A program made the position numbers and the translations under genes. DNA of 64,000 nt, from positions 1-64,000 of the forward strand of contig JAVXUO010002817.1 in the NCBI GenBank assembly GCA_033065855.1. Direction: 5' to 3'. The DNA comes from Escallonia rubra (Eukaryota; Streptophyta; Magnoliopsida; Escalloniales; Escalloniaceae). Of the stretch, positions 24,027-35,620 are shown piece by piece; the stretch's first letter is position 1, and every line of letters begins with the position of its first letter. The notes beneath the pieces are model-generated. The model did no database searches. It worked only from the letters and a program-made list of their open reading frames with translations, and had not been told where the DNA came from.

Positions 24027-24530
24027 CTCCCTCTGTCCTGAAAAATTTAATCAGTTTGACTTTGTACGCATATTAAAGATTTAGGTTATATATTGTGTGT
24101 TTTTTTCTATTTTACCCTTTAGAGAGATATGGGGGAAGAGATTGGTTTGTAGAGTGTTAAATGTGGAGAGAAAAATAAAATTAAAAAAGTGTAAAGTGGT
24201 GGGCTAGGAGAGAGAAAATGAGTTGGTAGGGAGTTAAATGTGGAGAGAGAAAATAGAATAAAAAAGTATAAAAAGTGGTGGGTTAGGAGAGAGAAAATGA
24301 GTTGGTAGGGAGTTAAATGTAAAGAAAGAAAATAGAATAAAAAAGTATAAAAAGTGGTGGGCTAGGAGAGAGAAAATGAGTTGGTAAAGAATTAAACGTG
24401 GAAAGAGAAATAGAATAAAAATAGTAAATATGTAAAAATACATACATAATCTTTCTTAATTTAGAAGTGATCAATTTTTGTGAGACGGCCCGAAAAGAAA
24501 TTATGATCAATTTATGAGGAACGGAGGGAG
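24027..24530. mobile_element. Stowaway-type MITE with internal minisatellite
   Basis: Left end CTCCCTCTGTCCTGAAAAA and right end GGAACGGAGGGAG form the standard plant Stowaway (Tc1/mariner) terminal inverted repeats. They are bounded by TA dinucleotides at 24025-24026 and 24531-24532. At 504 bp it is longer than usual because the interior is expanded by a direct repeat of about 79 bp, with clear copies starting at 24196, 24275 and 24354 (each GTGGTGGG(C/T)TAGGAGAGAG) and a degenerate one before 24196. Non-coding; the frames seen on the minus strand are repeat translations. Confidence 0.88.
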
Positions 24531-24532
24531 TA

Positions 24533-25697
24533 TCAAATATGTGGATAATATAATCGGGCCGATTCGCAAGTCTTCCTGCAGTCGTACCATCAGAGGAGAC
24601 GTCGTCGCTATGAGCCTACTTGCATCTTTGTTTCTCACGAAAACTTGCACGTAGTGAGATAACTACGATTTAAAGTTAGCAAATGAATAATCTATGTCGC
24701 TCACAGGCCAGTGATTTTTTTCCTTTATTTGTCACTTTTGCTATGTACTTATAAATTAGTTTCTAAATCTCTTGATAATGGGTTTTCTAAACAGAATAAT
24801 AAGAACTAATATTTTGCAACAATAGCGTCACCTGAAATTATATATGGTTTCGTTTCCGCATATAAATCTTGTTTAACAGCAACAAGGCTATCCAAGCGGA
24901 TGTCACGCCCAATTGACTGATAATTCGCCTCAAGAATGGTGACAGTGAGATTTAAATAGCGATGTCTTTCTCTGATTGGTACTGTCGAAATCAATCAAAT
25001 GAGCTACATTATCAAGAGTAATTTGCAGTCTTTGGTTGTGCTTGTCCATTTCAATCTTTAAAAGATTCTAATTCTTTCTAATCCATCAAAACAAATAAAA
25101 GCTTGGTGGGTCGTCTTAAGAAATACGGAGAGCTGAGTACCACAATTAAGTTTCTATAATGTCAGAAACCTTGCAAAAAAATTGACCATGGAAGCTGCTT
25201 TGTGTAATAGAAAGTGGAGTATTTCAAACTGAGAGGACATCTTGTTATGATTAACTAATCAAGTCCTGCACTTTTTTCTTTCATGTCTCTAAATCTTTCA
25301 TATCTACCGTGACCCCATTAGACTTGTGTGTACTGTATGCTTATATTGTACGAGACAAAGAACAAGACTTTTTGAAGTTAAAGCTGTGTAATATTTGATG
25401 ACGATGGAGATGAACTATAGCAAGTATCTTTCAGTAGCAAAGGTGTACGTTTAAGGCTTAGCTTTAAATTTCCCTACGTTGACTGATAAATTCAGAAAGT
25501 TACATCGCTGGGATGAATACCCATAGGTGAATTCAACATACTTACAAACAAGCACTGGCCTTTTCCTCAAGTAGTAAAACAACATTAATAGTGGCATCAC
25601 CATTTAGGCTAGCTTTGAACATGAACAAGAAATTCAGATCCTAGAGTTCAGTTCTTTCTTCTTTGCAGAAATCAGCTCTAATTAGAATTGTGCTGAA
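24533..25697. other. Intergenic DNA and 3' flank of the amino acid permease
   Basis: No gene recognised. The right 200-250 bp should include the 3' UTR of the minus-strand permease, which stops at 25698. No polyadenylation site can be fixed by eye. Confidence 0.45.
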
Positions 25698-27676
25698 TTA
25701 GTAACTGGTCGAGAAGGGCTTGTAAGTCTTGAGATCAAGAACAACTCCAGCAAAGGAACCAGCAGCCGCCGCGATAGAAATGATGAGGCAAGCAACACTA
25801 AGAATTTGGAGAGATATCCATCTTGTGCTCCACTTTGGTATCTTCTTTTGCGCTATGTACATCTCCACTGGAAAATAAACAGTGAGAGGCCAAAATCCAA
25901 AAGCTCCAAGAATTCCAACCACGTCGTTGAAGAATGGCATGAGCATTGATATGATGGTGGTTAGCATCACAAATAGAGTTCTCCAGACCAATCTGAAAAG
26001 GTTGAGCTTGAATGGCTTCAAACCAGGAATTGAGACTTGAATTTCCTTGGTGATGAATTCACTTTCTGGGAAATGTTTTGCTGCTTGTTTTTCAATGAAG
26101 GCGAAAAGGGGCTGGCAATAAACTTGGTATGCACCAACAAGGTGAATAACTATGGCAGCATTGGCAATATCAAGAAGCCAAAATGGGTTGTAGAAGCCAA
26201 AGCCAGTAAGGAGGTTTCCAGGTGCTAGGTCTCCAAAAGAAGCATAGCCCATGCAGCCACAGAGCATGTAGAAAAGGGTTGTCACTGCAACACTCAGTAG
26301 AGTAGCCTTCTTCATTGTCTTGACTTCGGATGGTGGGGATTTGATTGTGTCCTGTTACGTATTACCACAAACTCAGATTAGATTCAATCAATCCATAACC
26401 AAAAGGGACTTATGTTTGATCAATCTACGAGTACAATAGCAAGCTTGAGAATCGCACCTGAATTTCGATAAGGATGAGGGAGTAAGAATAGGCAAAAGCT
26501 ATATCCCCAAGTGCCTGGAAGCTCCTCCATATTTTTTGTGTTTGAGTCACAGTTTGTGTTTGAATCACAGTTCCAATGCTTATTCCAGTGAGGCTTCCCC
26601 TGAATTTCCCAGTTTCTGATGATTAAGCAAGCAAGTATAAGTCAGGCTGCTCCAGTAAACCCAATGGACTAAAAGCAAAGTATAGATTAATGTGTCTACC
26701 AGCAACTTTAGCAATTCCAAGGCCAAGACCAATTGTAGAGTATGTGAAGGACATGACCGCGGCAACCATTGAAAGCCAGGATATCTGATCAAAGTCAGGG
26801 ATTTGGGAGAAAATAATTTCCGCGACGCCAAACATTATCATGTATGGAGTGCTTGATATTTCGCAACGATTTTTGCCATGACTCTCATGGAAGCAGTTGG
26901 ACCTTTTAATAGCCCTGTTTGGTCAAAACCCAAGGTACAATTAGCATCCTGTTCCCCAACACGAGTAGTACTTTAAGGCCGTGCTACACTTTATAAAACA
27001 TTAACCATATATAAGCTCGCACTTACATCATGCTTATGGATGCTGCAATAGTGTACCCAATAGCAACTCCAAACAGATTCAGGTACTGAATTGCCCCACA
27101 AATTTTGACCTTAAAGCCACCTGAAAAGGTTCAAGAAACATGATTTTGGGATCAGTTTTAGAACTTTTAAAACGAACCCACTAGCCATTTTCTGCACGCG
27201 TCAGATTGAACCTTACCAAGGTTTGCTTGAACAGCTTCCATGTACGTGTAATTTCTCTTGCCAGTGTCAGGATCACCAGTGCGGTAGCAAGAAGACAGAA
27301 GGGTAGAAGTGTAATAAGTCACAAAGGAGAACAAGAAGAGCATAGTAGGACCAGCAATCCAACCCAGTTGAGCAGTGGCCCAAGCCAGAGACAAAACCCC
27401 AGAACCAATCACAGCTGTTATGATATGAGAACTTGCTGTCCAAACAGTCCCTACACAACACACAAACCCAGAGGAAAAACTTCTAAGCAACCAACAGACA
27501 AATACAAAGAACTAACACAGGCAAGTTCTAATTGTGGGAATTTCTGGAAAATTACCAGTTCTTTTGAGGCGGCCATCGTCGTCGAAGCATTTGGAGCCTC
27601 CCGGAGGTAGCACGGTGGCCGAGAGGTCGAAGACTAGGTGGTTTGCGTGGTTCTTTGAGGCAGTGTTGTCACCCAT
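25698..27676 (-). CDS. AAP: Amino acid permease, AAP family (AAP2/AAP3-like), 491 aa, 6 exons
   Basis: A proton-coupled, broad-specificity amino acid importer of the plasma membrane (AAAP superfamily), typically used for phloem loading or seed supply. Exons on the minus strand: 27676-27556, 27450-27217, 27120-27027, 26914-26700, 26615-26458, 26351-25698 (1476 nt, 492 codons including stop), all GT-AG. Hallmarks in order: [160 protein letters not shown], ending [13 protein letters not shown]. About eleven membrane segments. Length and every landmark are those of a complete AAP. The 84-bp intron 4 contains a stop, so it must be spliced. The start ATG at 27674-27676 matches the family. Confidence 0.95.
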
Positions 27677-28042
27677 CTTTGGTTGTCCAAGAAAACAGAG
27701 AAGCTTGTGTATTAGATAAAGAAATACGCAAGAAAGGGAGCTTCCAACTCTATTACTGAATGTTACTGTATTTAAACTTTGTGCAGAAAGATAGGCTAGC
27801 AGCTGTTTCCTAATGGGTCACTCTGTAACAGTTTCCCAGTGCTGACAATGGGTTGGACACACTTTTCAAGAAATACAAGAACCCAAGTTGATATCAGGAC
27901 TCTTTGGCAATATGGGCGTGCTTCAATCACAGTAAAAAACAAAGAAGAAGGTGAGGGTGAGGGGGTATGGGCTATGGGGGTCTCTGCTAGAGGTAGTAGG
28001 GAGAGTGAATTGAGATGAGATACAAACGGGGCATGGAGGGGG
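27677..28042 (-). promoter_or_regulatory. Probable 5' UTR of the amino acid permease
   Basis: Between the start codon and the TATA box lies about 365 bp that in transcript orientation is rich in C and T (CCCTCACCCTCACCTTCTT type), as in many plant leaders. A leader intron cannot be excluded. Confidence 0.4.
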
Positions 28043-28050
28043 TATATATA
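28043..28050 (-). promoter_or_regulatory. TATA box of the amino acid permease gene
   Basis: Minus-strand CACTATATATACC context, a strong plant TATA element, standing upstream of a pyrimidine-rich leader and 367 bp from the start codon. Predicted transcription start is near 28015. Confidence 0.55.
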
Positions 28051-28060
28051 GTGCCGTGGT

Positions 28061-31000
28061 AAGCACCGAGCAGAAGAGAAAACTGAAAATGGGTACACAG
28101 ATCAGCCACGTGCGATAAAGGTGCAAAAAAACAGACGCGGTTTTGTCAATTACCGACTCTACTAATGCGGTGCTGGCTAGTTTTGGATTTGGATCCTTTC
28201 GAATGAGGTGCAACTTCGTGTTCTTGTATCTTTGAATTTGGATCTCTCTAAAATGGTGCAACTCTCGAATCCTTGTCGCTTTTTGTGCTCGGATCCTCGT
28301 TCTTAATGAAATAAAAAGTTTTTTGTTTTATTTTTGATAGTTAAAGTAAAGACGACCGTAACTGAATGATTAAGATGATTGTAACATGATGACAAAAAAT
28401 CTCACTTATCACGCGTTTGTGTTATATGTGTACTCATATAGTAAAGGAAAAAAAAATAAGAATATTTGCTTCACATATAAATTAGAAAGATTGGTTTGAA
28501 TTATATTTACGTTTTTGGTCACCTAAAGTTTTAGTTATCACTATTTGCCGCTAACACTTTAAAAAAGTCACTTGTTAGCTTTGATCAGTCGTATTCATGC
28601 CACACTAATGTACGCTTAACTGTTTTTCCTCCGTTCTTTTTGTTATTACTCACTCCTTTCGTTATCGGTCCCAGAAAATTTAATGAAGTGAAGAAGGGAA
28701 ATGAGGGTGGAAAAGGCAAAGATACGAGAGCTACGTACATATCAGATATATGCAGTAGATATGGTTGGTTTGGAAGGTAGGTAGCGTAGACCACGTACAG
28801 TGACCACACAAGTTGGTATGGTGGAGCGAGTTAAGATATTTCTGGTTCTCATTTCCTAATTGAGAGTTGTGTTAGTTTGTATACAATAATTGGATTAAGT
28901 CCAGGAACTGACCAAAAAAAGTGTAAAAACATTCCAAATTTTATACACCCAATTCCTTGAGCAAGTAGCATTAAGTCCCCCAAAATCATATATCTCAAAG
29001 TACTTTTAATGCATCCATAAATTGATTGTACTTGTGTCATGCAACTTCATGCACCGTAAAAATAAGGGTCAGACATCAAAATTTCGGGGGCTAAGTAAAG
29101 ACGCGGGTAATACATTACGCTACTAATAATAATTATTATTCCAAGAGGGAGTACGCATGGACCTACAAGTTATGGCTAATGCGTAACTTGTATGACATAA
29201 ATTACGCTGCCAGTAGTATTTTGCCTTCTCGGAATTGGTACGTCAAAACAAGAGAATATATGAACAAAAATAACAAAGAAAGACAAACAAGAAAGGCAAA
29301 GGAAGGTTTTGGAGTTTCATACCTTCATTATCAATTGTCTCAACCCTCACTCACTCTTTGAAGTCTGTCTCCCTTATTTGGTTTGGGGGAAGCAAAACAA
29401 ATCCAGTAAATCTCCTCTAGAGTAGTGAGTGACTTTGATATGTCTCATTGATCAATTCCGTAGCTTATATATAGTAGTCGTCAAAGCAGCAAAAAATAAT
29501 ATTTTAATTTGTCTCTTTAAAACAGCACCTTTCAATTCAGAAAAATTCTCATCCACCCTTAATGAAAAGAGAATAGGGTTCCTTCCGTGTTAATCATTCC
29601 CATAAATAATGGTTGAGAGCATACTGCAAAACAAGCATTTGGGGAGCATATATGGAGATGGATCCTTTGCCCCCGCTGTTTTAGTATTAAAAAAACACCA
29701 GAAATATTTAAGTTATCGTTGTTGTTAAAATTTATAATGATATATATATATTTTATTTTTTTGAATAAAATGCATTCAGCGACATTTTTCAGTTGCAGTA
29801 GGGATGATGTACAACAGCGATCCTAGTGCAAACATATAAATATGTATCAACTGATCAGTCAAACATTTCTTTATTTTTATTTTTTTGGTCTTAGAATAAT
29901 CCTCAAATGGTGTTAGCACTTGGCTCCTTCATGATTATGAGCACATTTCATTGCCATCCGCAGATAAAACAAACAGTATCCTGTTCTCTGTCTTTAGACC
30001 CAAAGTCTGAGGAAAGCTAAGGTTATTACGCAAAGAGCACCTTAGCTTTCCAAGAGAGAGCATATTTGAAGTTTTGTATTCATCTCCCCTCCCCAACCAT
30101 TGGCATGGACACCCTTAATTTCTATTAGAAAAGGCTTTACTCCGCGAGCAGAAGCATAATTTTCTTAAAGAAGTTTTTGTATATGGCGGTTTTTGCTTTG
30201 ACAAAACAAAAATTGCTTTGTCGAGCACTGCGCAATGTTTATCTGTTGCGTACTGAAATTTTACTTATTTATACTTGATCTAATGTGCGTTCTATGACTT
30301 GATTATAAGCCGCACAAAATAAACCTACTAACCTGGGGGAAAAAATGGAAAAAGAATTTTTGAAGTGTTTACGTGATGGCCCTTTGATTGTCAGCGTGAC
30401 CCTATGTAAATCTAGCAAGAACAGAAGAAGAAAAAAAACGATGACAAAATATCATCAAATGAAGATGGGCAAACAAAGCAATAGTGTTCCAAGCTTAGGT
30501 GCAGTTGTAGCACTGTTGACCAAAGTTTGCACGTAGGTAGCGTCTTATTGGCATCATCTTTTACTTTTATATGAAAACTTAAACAAAAAAAGTAAAGTGT
30601 ACGGTTTGATTTGTTGGTACACGCAGATATTTGAGCAAATAAACATAATTTTTTGGTTCACCTGTAAGCCTTTTAGCCTTGGACCACTTTACACCCAAAC
30701 CTCATATCTACTTTGTGATGATTCTCTTAATTTTGGTTCAAAAGACTTATATTAATGTGACTAGTAGGCGAGTGTGATGCAACCTTGATTATTGTCCCAA
30801 GGAACATTTCAGATCCGTCCAATAATACTCAATTAAATACCTACCATTGTAAGTGAGTTTTGTCTTTGACCAACTCATAGTTGGTAAGATTCGTTTGAAA
30901 AAGTGATGATTGTGAAACATGGAAGATAAGAATTCAATTGAAGAAAATTATTGAGCTTTGAGCTTTACAATTGTTAAAGCCAAAAAAATTATTTTCTAAA

Positions 31001-33091
31001 TAATTTTTTTTAAGAATCGAAAAAGAGTGTTATGTCTGATGGTGTTAGATACGTTCTGCGCTAAGGATTCTCTATTCTTATAACTGATTTTTTTTATTGT
31101 TGCTACAACGTTTTTATTCTTAATAAAATAAATAAATAAAAAGACATTTAACTAATTGCTAAGAGACAGTTGAGATATTAACTGTACATGAAAAAAATAC
31201 TAATTAATACTACAGTTTTTAAAACTTTGTGAGTCTCTCCTCGATCTCATGGGGGATATGTTTTGAGTCGAATGATTTTACGTGTTATCAGAACAAGCCG
31301 ATCTTGGCCAACAGACAATTCAAATTTAATTCCAACTACCAAATTTAGTTCATCTACATGTTTGACTAACTCAAAAGAAGTCTTGCCATAAATGAATTAT
31401 GTATCGAGAAAAGATAACTAATATTTCAATATATAAGTCTTGTGAGTCACTCCCCTAATGATTAATAGGTTTCGGATTCGATTTGTTTAAAAAAACCATT
31501 GGAAGTTGAATAATTTTATTGTCTCTCATATCTAGAATTGATATTCTCACTATTCATTTGAACCAAGTCACGTTAATTCATCCCCATAAATGTTCAGACA
31601 GTATCAATTATAACTACCCCTAAAATCTATTAAGACTTGACTTAGGAGTGCGATTATCATCTTTCACGTTTTATCAATTATCGAGGACCACGAAACATAC
31701 GTTATTACGGTTTGAAGCAAACCCAAAACCTAAAAGAAAATCTTTGCTTGAGAAGGAAGACATTTTTGCTGCTTGTTATCATGGATAATCATCAACTGTG
31801 ACCGACCCTCTAATTGCCACAGTTTGCAGCAGAGAAAGGTACCCGGTCCGCGTCTCCTAATACTTGATTCGTTTGGTTACCATTTTCTTTGTTTTTGTTT
31901 CTATGTATTTGACTTGAAAAACAAGAGTTCCGTATGTTGCTTATATACCACATTATAAGCCAAAATGAATGAGATGAACTCTAGTAATATGTTTCCCAAA
32001 AGTTAGTGAATAGTTTGGTTTAGATATTTTTAGAAACTGAATTTACAAGCGAACAAAAGAAAAACTCAAAACATAAAGCTGAAAATACAAAAAAAATCAA
32101 AGCGACAACACAAAGCTAAGCTTCATAAGAACCAACTCTTAGGTAAGAACTTCGGATTAAGATTCTCTGCTATAATGTCATCGTTAAATATATTTTAGCG
32201 ATAAAAGATTATTCCTACGAAAATTTTACAATAAAAACTATTAACACTAAATTTGTTGCCGCACGGATGCTCTAGACCGGGATCGTTATCCGACAATTCT
32301 CATCAATATCTAAGGATTTGCTAGACGTGTCCAAACCACAATGGCGGAGAGGGGGGAGGGGGGGCACACGTGCAAGTTGGCTGTGATCAACGTCCGACGT
32401 TGGTCTTAAAGTATTGTTTGGGAAGATACAAGACCAACCTTGGAATCTTTGTCTAAAATTATTTTATATATATATTTTCGTAAGCCTGAAAAAGAATAGA
32501 AAAAGACAGTAGCAGCATATATATTGCTATCACAAGCTGGAAATAGATGCATTAGCTGTTTGGTTCTCTCCTGCTTTTAAATTATTGGACTTGAACACAC
32601 TTCCAAGGAATAATCATCTTCTTATCGTTAACTGGGGATTATGCCCTCACTTGATGTTGATGCAGCAACACGAAATGGCTTGGGCAAAAACGATACGCCT
32701 TTATCGGAAACATACGTCTTTGATTTTTTTTGACACATTTTGAGAATTATTCTTATCTAGAATGTTAGCTGAAGTATTATTCATTCTTTCACTTCATCTA
32801 GAAATTCCTCGTTTCGTTTTTTTTTTTTTTTTTTTTAAAAAGGTTTAGAATTGGCTTATTGAACTTGTTTTGAGCCATCCGAGGACTTCAATTCGGTTTA
32901 CTTCGGAAACAGATTTGAGACAAAAGAAAAGTTGATAAATCTGTTTTAGGATGCTAGTTGTTATTGTCAAAGCAGTATACTCACTCAAAAAAGTCAATAA
33001 GTAATGAGCTTTTGAATTTTTTTTTATCGGTTCATGTACCTTACAAAAGCCTTGAGTTAATTAATCCACTACATTGTCACTGGTATGTTTG
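28061..33091. other. Gene-free AT-rich intergenic DNA
   Basis: No gene, RNA gene or intact transposon recognised over about 5 kb. Weak traces: a minus-strand LINE-3'-end-like string near 29750-29780 (GAATGCATTTTATTC followed by A-rich DNA), and LTR-like fragments near 31230-31310 and 31435-31490 (ATCAGAACAAG primer-site-like). There is also a G-rich run at 32346-32365. Long T runs are common. Confidence 0.45.
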
Positions 33092-33136
33092 TAAATGAGT
33101 TTTTTTTTTTTTTTTTTTTTGTCGATAAATGAGTTT
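33092..33136 (-). repeat. Minimal retroposed poly(A) insertion with target duplication
   Basis: TAAATGAGTTT occurs at 33092-33102 and 33126-33136. Between the copies lie only a run of about 20 T and GTCGA. Read on the minus strand this is a five-base body followed by poly(A), bounded by an 11-bp target duplication: an extremely 5'-truncated LINE or SINE product. Confidence 0.5.
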
Positions 33137-33354
33137 ATTATTTGGTGGGCATGTAGGGCGAATTTTTGTTAAGATACACAACAAAATAATAAAACCAACA
33201 TGACAAGTCAGAAGGGTCTTTTTAGGCACGGTTGCAATGTTTGACTGGACTACCCAAAGAGTTATCTCAGTGATTTAAAATACTCGACCAATTGTTTGTC
33301 ACATCATCATTTATAGTAAATATTTGAAAAATATCTCGACCGAAACGTGCTACT

Positions 33355-33540
33355 TTAATTTTTCTTTTTTTCTTTGAAACGACAAGCTTTTATAAAATGG
33401 AAAACATTACAAGACACGCCTCAAGTAAAGGGTAACAACCAGAAAAGCAGCGCTCGTACAAAAGAAAGAAATAAGATTAAACGTGTTTAAATGAGCAAAG
33501 TTAAAAGCATCACATGTAAGAACGAGGAATCGCGACGGCT
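33355..33540 (-). mobile_element. LINE 3'-end fragment
   Basis: Minus-strand sequence ends TTTTATAAAAGCTTGTCGTTTC followed by A-rich DNA, similar to the AATAAAGCTTTTGTTTC(A)n tails of plant L1 elements. Upstream (minus strand) it reads GTTTTCCATTTTATAA. No protein domain is left and no target duplication was found. Confidence 0.35.
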
Positions 33541-35379
33541 TAAGTTCACATAAAAGTTTTTATAATTAGGAGAGATCTGCAGGCAACCACAGGGGAGGAC
33601 AAGTGACTGGGGACACCCTTAACCTTGCGTTCGTCAAGCTCGTCCATATTTTTAGGGTTTTTGCAAGCCACTCTCTCTCACCAGGGGTAGCCGAAGGTGT
33701 TGAAAGGGAGCTATTCCATGTCTAAAGTTGAAAAGGCTACCTCTTCCCTTGTCCATGGAAAAAAAATGCTGATGGTAAGAGGCTTTATAAGGGATAAGGT
33801 ATGACTGACTACAAAGGAAGGCGACGATCTTTTCTCATAATACTGTGAGGATCTTTTGTGTGGTTATATTCCTTTGTATCTTTCAAGTAGATACGATGTA
33901 ATCTGCGGGTCTTACAAATGGGTGATTGCATTCATGTATCACATCATTCACTGCCTTTGAGTGAGGCAAAAATAATTCTGCGTAAATCATTTCTCAAATT
34001 CTATATAGATTCGTAGGAAAGCATGAATCCTTTGAAGACCCTTTCTTTTGGTTAATTTGGCTGAAAGTTGAACTGTTGGATCAGTGGCAAAGTTCTCTAG
34101 AAGTTGTTGAGTTGGACTGAGTGATCAAAATGTCGAAAGTCGAAGCAGTTCAAATTAGGTTTAGTGTTACGACCTTTGGGCACTTAATATATTCCCCCAT
34201 CTGCACCAAGTTCAAACCTAGGATATTTGGTTTCTAGACTAACATTATAATGGAATTATTGCAGTTCCTGAGCAAAAAAAATTAGGTCTTTCCGCGCAAA
34301 AAGTCACACTTGCCGGCTAATTAACAAACAGCGCTGCTAAATCGAAACCCATATGGCGTATTCACTTTTTGGTGGTGTATATATATATCATATCGATCGG
34401 ATCAATTAGATCTACTTGTAAACCATATGGAGAACTAAACACCTGCTAAAAATATATCTACTTACACTGTTAACCTAATTTAGTGTAGAGTATCAAGATT
34501 ACACTATCTAACACCAGTTGTTTCTAGTTGTGACAAGGATAGAAAACACAATTTCAAGTGAAACGCTCAAGGAAAAAAAAAAGAATAAAGAAACATCTTG
34601 ACGTACAAATCCATTGGTCGTTCGCTTCTGAAACTTGTATCTTACGATAAATACGGGCATTGTGATGTCAATTTAAGATGCGTACGGTTTCTCATCATTT
34701 TTATATCCAACTCATATCATAAAATACGGTCATATCGATCTAATGCGACATTGGCAACCCTAGTAACAAAGCACCAAATCCAGAGGTCATGATGGTTAAC
34801 GAGACACATTATTTCATCTAGAAATGCAAGGTTCAATTCCCCTCTCCCATGATTGTGGTAGAAAAAACAAGTACCATATACTGGTGTTAGATAGTGTAAT
34901 CTTATTAGTGACAAGATAAGAGTTTAAAAACCATAATCCCATTTCATCAAATTAAGTAGTCAAAAGGTGTTGAAAAGACCACATATCCAGTTCATCTCAT
35001 CTTCCCATTGTTGATGTTGATCGGCTTTTGTTGTGTGTATTTTGACTTTAATGCATCATCTAGCCGAATTAATTGAACCTAGTCGTTACATTACTGGAAT
35101 TTTTAATGTCAATCTGTGGAAGATCGTAAACGCCGGTGAGCATGCTATGAAAATGCTGGTTTGAAAGGAACAACTTTCCTTTTCTCCCACGCAAAAAAGT
35201 ACAATATAGTAGCAGTGGTGTGTTCAAAGGTGTGCTGAAGAAAGTGTCTTAAAATGACATGCTTTTGTATTCCGAAAATTATGATAACACCAACGGTCAT
35301 CGAGACATTCAGAAAATGAAGCGTACCCGTCATTGTTTTGAATTTAGTGCAAAAACATAGGCAGTCTGCCTTCCTTTCG
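33541..35379. other. Intergenic DNA with a 21-bp perfect inverted repeat
   Basis: No gene seen. Positions 34497-34517 (beginning GATTACACTATC) and 34881-34901 (ending GATAGTGTAATC) are exact reverse complements, defining a 405-bp unit that may be a MITE-like or hairpin-forming element. Inside it, 34786-34860 has a SINE-like B box (AGGTTCAATTCCCC). Tandem TA (34377-34390) is nearby. Confidence 0.5.
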
Positions 35380-35620
35380 TCTTGAGGTCACAACCTTACG
35401 TTGGAAAGTTATTAATAAGTAAAGTCTCTCTCTCGTTATTGCCAACTTATTTTGACTTAGAAGACGTTGCATGTTATTAAAGCGTGTTGATCCAGATCCA
35501 TGTCTGACTATACGTAAGGGAGAGTGTTGAGACGGTAATCCCACGTCGAGAAGTTACTAATAAGTATTACAAAAGATAACCTCTGTAGACCTATTTCATT
35601 CATCTTTTAATTAATTTTGA
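35380..35620 (+). mobile_element. TRIM-like LTR pair (miniature Ty1/copia-type element)
   Basis: A polypurine-like TAAGGGAGAG is followed at 35525 by TGTTGAGACGG and TCCCACGTCGAGAAG, the usual start of a plant copia-type 3' LTR. A diverged copy of the same block lies at about 35380-35460 (CTTGAGGTCACAACC, then GTTGGAAAGTTATTAATAAG). Only about 60 bp separate them, so the interior lacks gag-pol. The outer boundary and target duplication are unresolved. Confidence 0.42.

Noticed and set aside
24234..24510. Minus-strand hydrophobic frames rich in Phe/Leu
   Set aside because: Direct translation of the Stowaway internal 79-bp repeat.
26580..26841. Frames ending in [10 protein letters not shown] and a stop
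   Set aside because: They read through the 84-bp intron 4 of the permease; splicing restores the family sequence.
34786..34870. tRNA-like segment with AGGTTCAATTCCCC
   Set aside because: No cloverleaf: acceptor and anticodon stems do not pair; at most a SINE-type B box.
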